Made by a program: the position numbers and the translations under genes
Assembly: GCA_022615275.1 (NCBI GenBank)
Contig: JAKEHA010000106.1
Coordinates: forward strand, 1-5,496
Direction of reading: 5' to 3'
Source of the DNA: Candidatus Latescibacterota bacterium
Lineage (GTDB): Bacteria > Krumholzibacteriota > Krumholzibacteriia > WVZY01 > JAKEHA01
Length of the DNA stretch: 5,496 nt
Notes under the pieces: model-generated
Databases searched by the model: none
What the model saw: only the letters and a program-made list of their open reading frames with translations
Told to the model about the DNA's origin: nothing
In this document: positions 5,271 through 5,496 of the stretch, piece by piece
How the letters are laid out: every line of letters starts with the position of its first letter
Position numbering within the stretch: position 1 is the stretch's first letter

Positions 5271-5496
5271 AACGTTCCGATCGCGTCGCTGGCGTACCAG
5301 TCCACCCCCCCACCAACCCCGACGCTCCCCAGCGGCCAGCGGTACCCGACCACCGCCCGGAGGTTGGTGGCGCGGAGATCGGTGGTGAAGGAGTATGCGC
5401 CGTCGCCATAGGTGTACGAAGGGATGGAGCGTCGCATCAGCGACATCGTCCCGGCCGGACCGTCCCCCGTCCCGCCGAACACTCCGACACGCGCCC
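5262..5496 (-). CDS. Fragment of a putative outer-membrane beta-barrel protein, truncated at both ends
   Basis: The minus-strand frame is open from the window edge to about 5262 with no stop. It reads as alternating hydrophobic and polar strands with aromatic girdle residues and Gly-rich turns, for example YSFTTDLRATNLRAVVGYRW and VGVGGGVDWYASDAIGTF. This pattern is typical of outer-membrane beta-barrels, but I cannot name the family. The N-terminal part lies beyond the window; a GTG at 5482 is probably not the true start, since the frame continues upstream of it. Towards the C-terminus the frame passes at about 5262-5275 into the antisense of hppA and ends meaninglessly at 5039, so the natural C-terminus is missing. 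A G7 run on the coding strand (plus-strand C7, 5305-5311) encodes part of the Gly-Gly-Gly-Val. Confidence 0.45.

Noticed and set aside
5262..5496. Frameshift as the explanation for the short hppA
   Set aside because: None of the three forward frames after 5261 continues the pyrophosphatase sequence, so the continuity of the DNA itself is lost.

Overview
This window looks like part of a genome from a Gram-negative (diderm), GC-rich bacterium. The evidence is an OmpA/MotB-type peptidoglycan-binding lipoprotein, a fragment that reads like an outer-membrane beta-barrel, and codons that mostly end in G or C. The lineage cannot be fixed from the sequence. The architecture would fit an uncultivated Myxococcota-, Gemmatimonadota- or Eisenbacteria-like genome, but that is only a guess.

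Layout. On the minus strand (1-1218), a Crp/Fnr-type transcription factor is followed 27 bp downstream by a small membrane-anchored or lipoprotein-like protein of unknown function. A 165-bp divergent region (1219-1383) separates them from a plus-strand two-component system: an OmpR/PhoB-family response regulator (1384-2097) and a membrane histidine kinase (2107-3549). This region carries a good sigma70-like promoter with a perfect TATAAT, and an 11-bp-phased CTTCA direct repeat that could be the regulator's own binding site. A coiled-coil OmpA-domain lipoprotein follows 67 bp later (3617-4285). After a 199-bp gap holding a strong GC-rich hairpin and a plausible promoter comes the N-terminal third of a membrane-bound ion-translocating pyrophosphatase (hppA, 4485 to about 5261).

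The right end is the oddest part. Recognisable hppA homology stops at residue 259. It is replaced at once by unrelated sequence whose minus strand encodes a beta-barrel-like outer-membrane protein fragment running off the window edge. Both genes are cut at the same point, so this is either a real rearrangement or, quite likely, an assembly chimera.

Together the intact genes suggest envelope and energy functions under one-component (Crp/Fnr) and two-component control. The signal sensed by either regulator cannot be read from the sequence. I found no CRISPR array, RNA gene, insertion sequence or convincing new multi-gene system. The observations worth following are the broken hppA junction, the promoter/operator architecture, the cysteine-rich Crp/Fnr protein, the hppA subclass, and a hairpin that may bring a Shine-Dalgarno sequence close to the kinase start.
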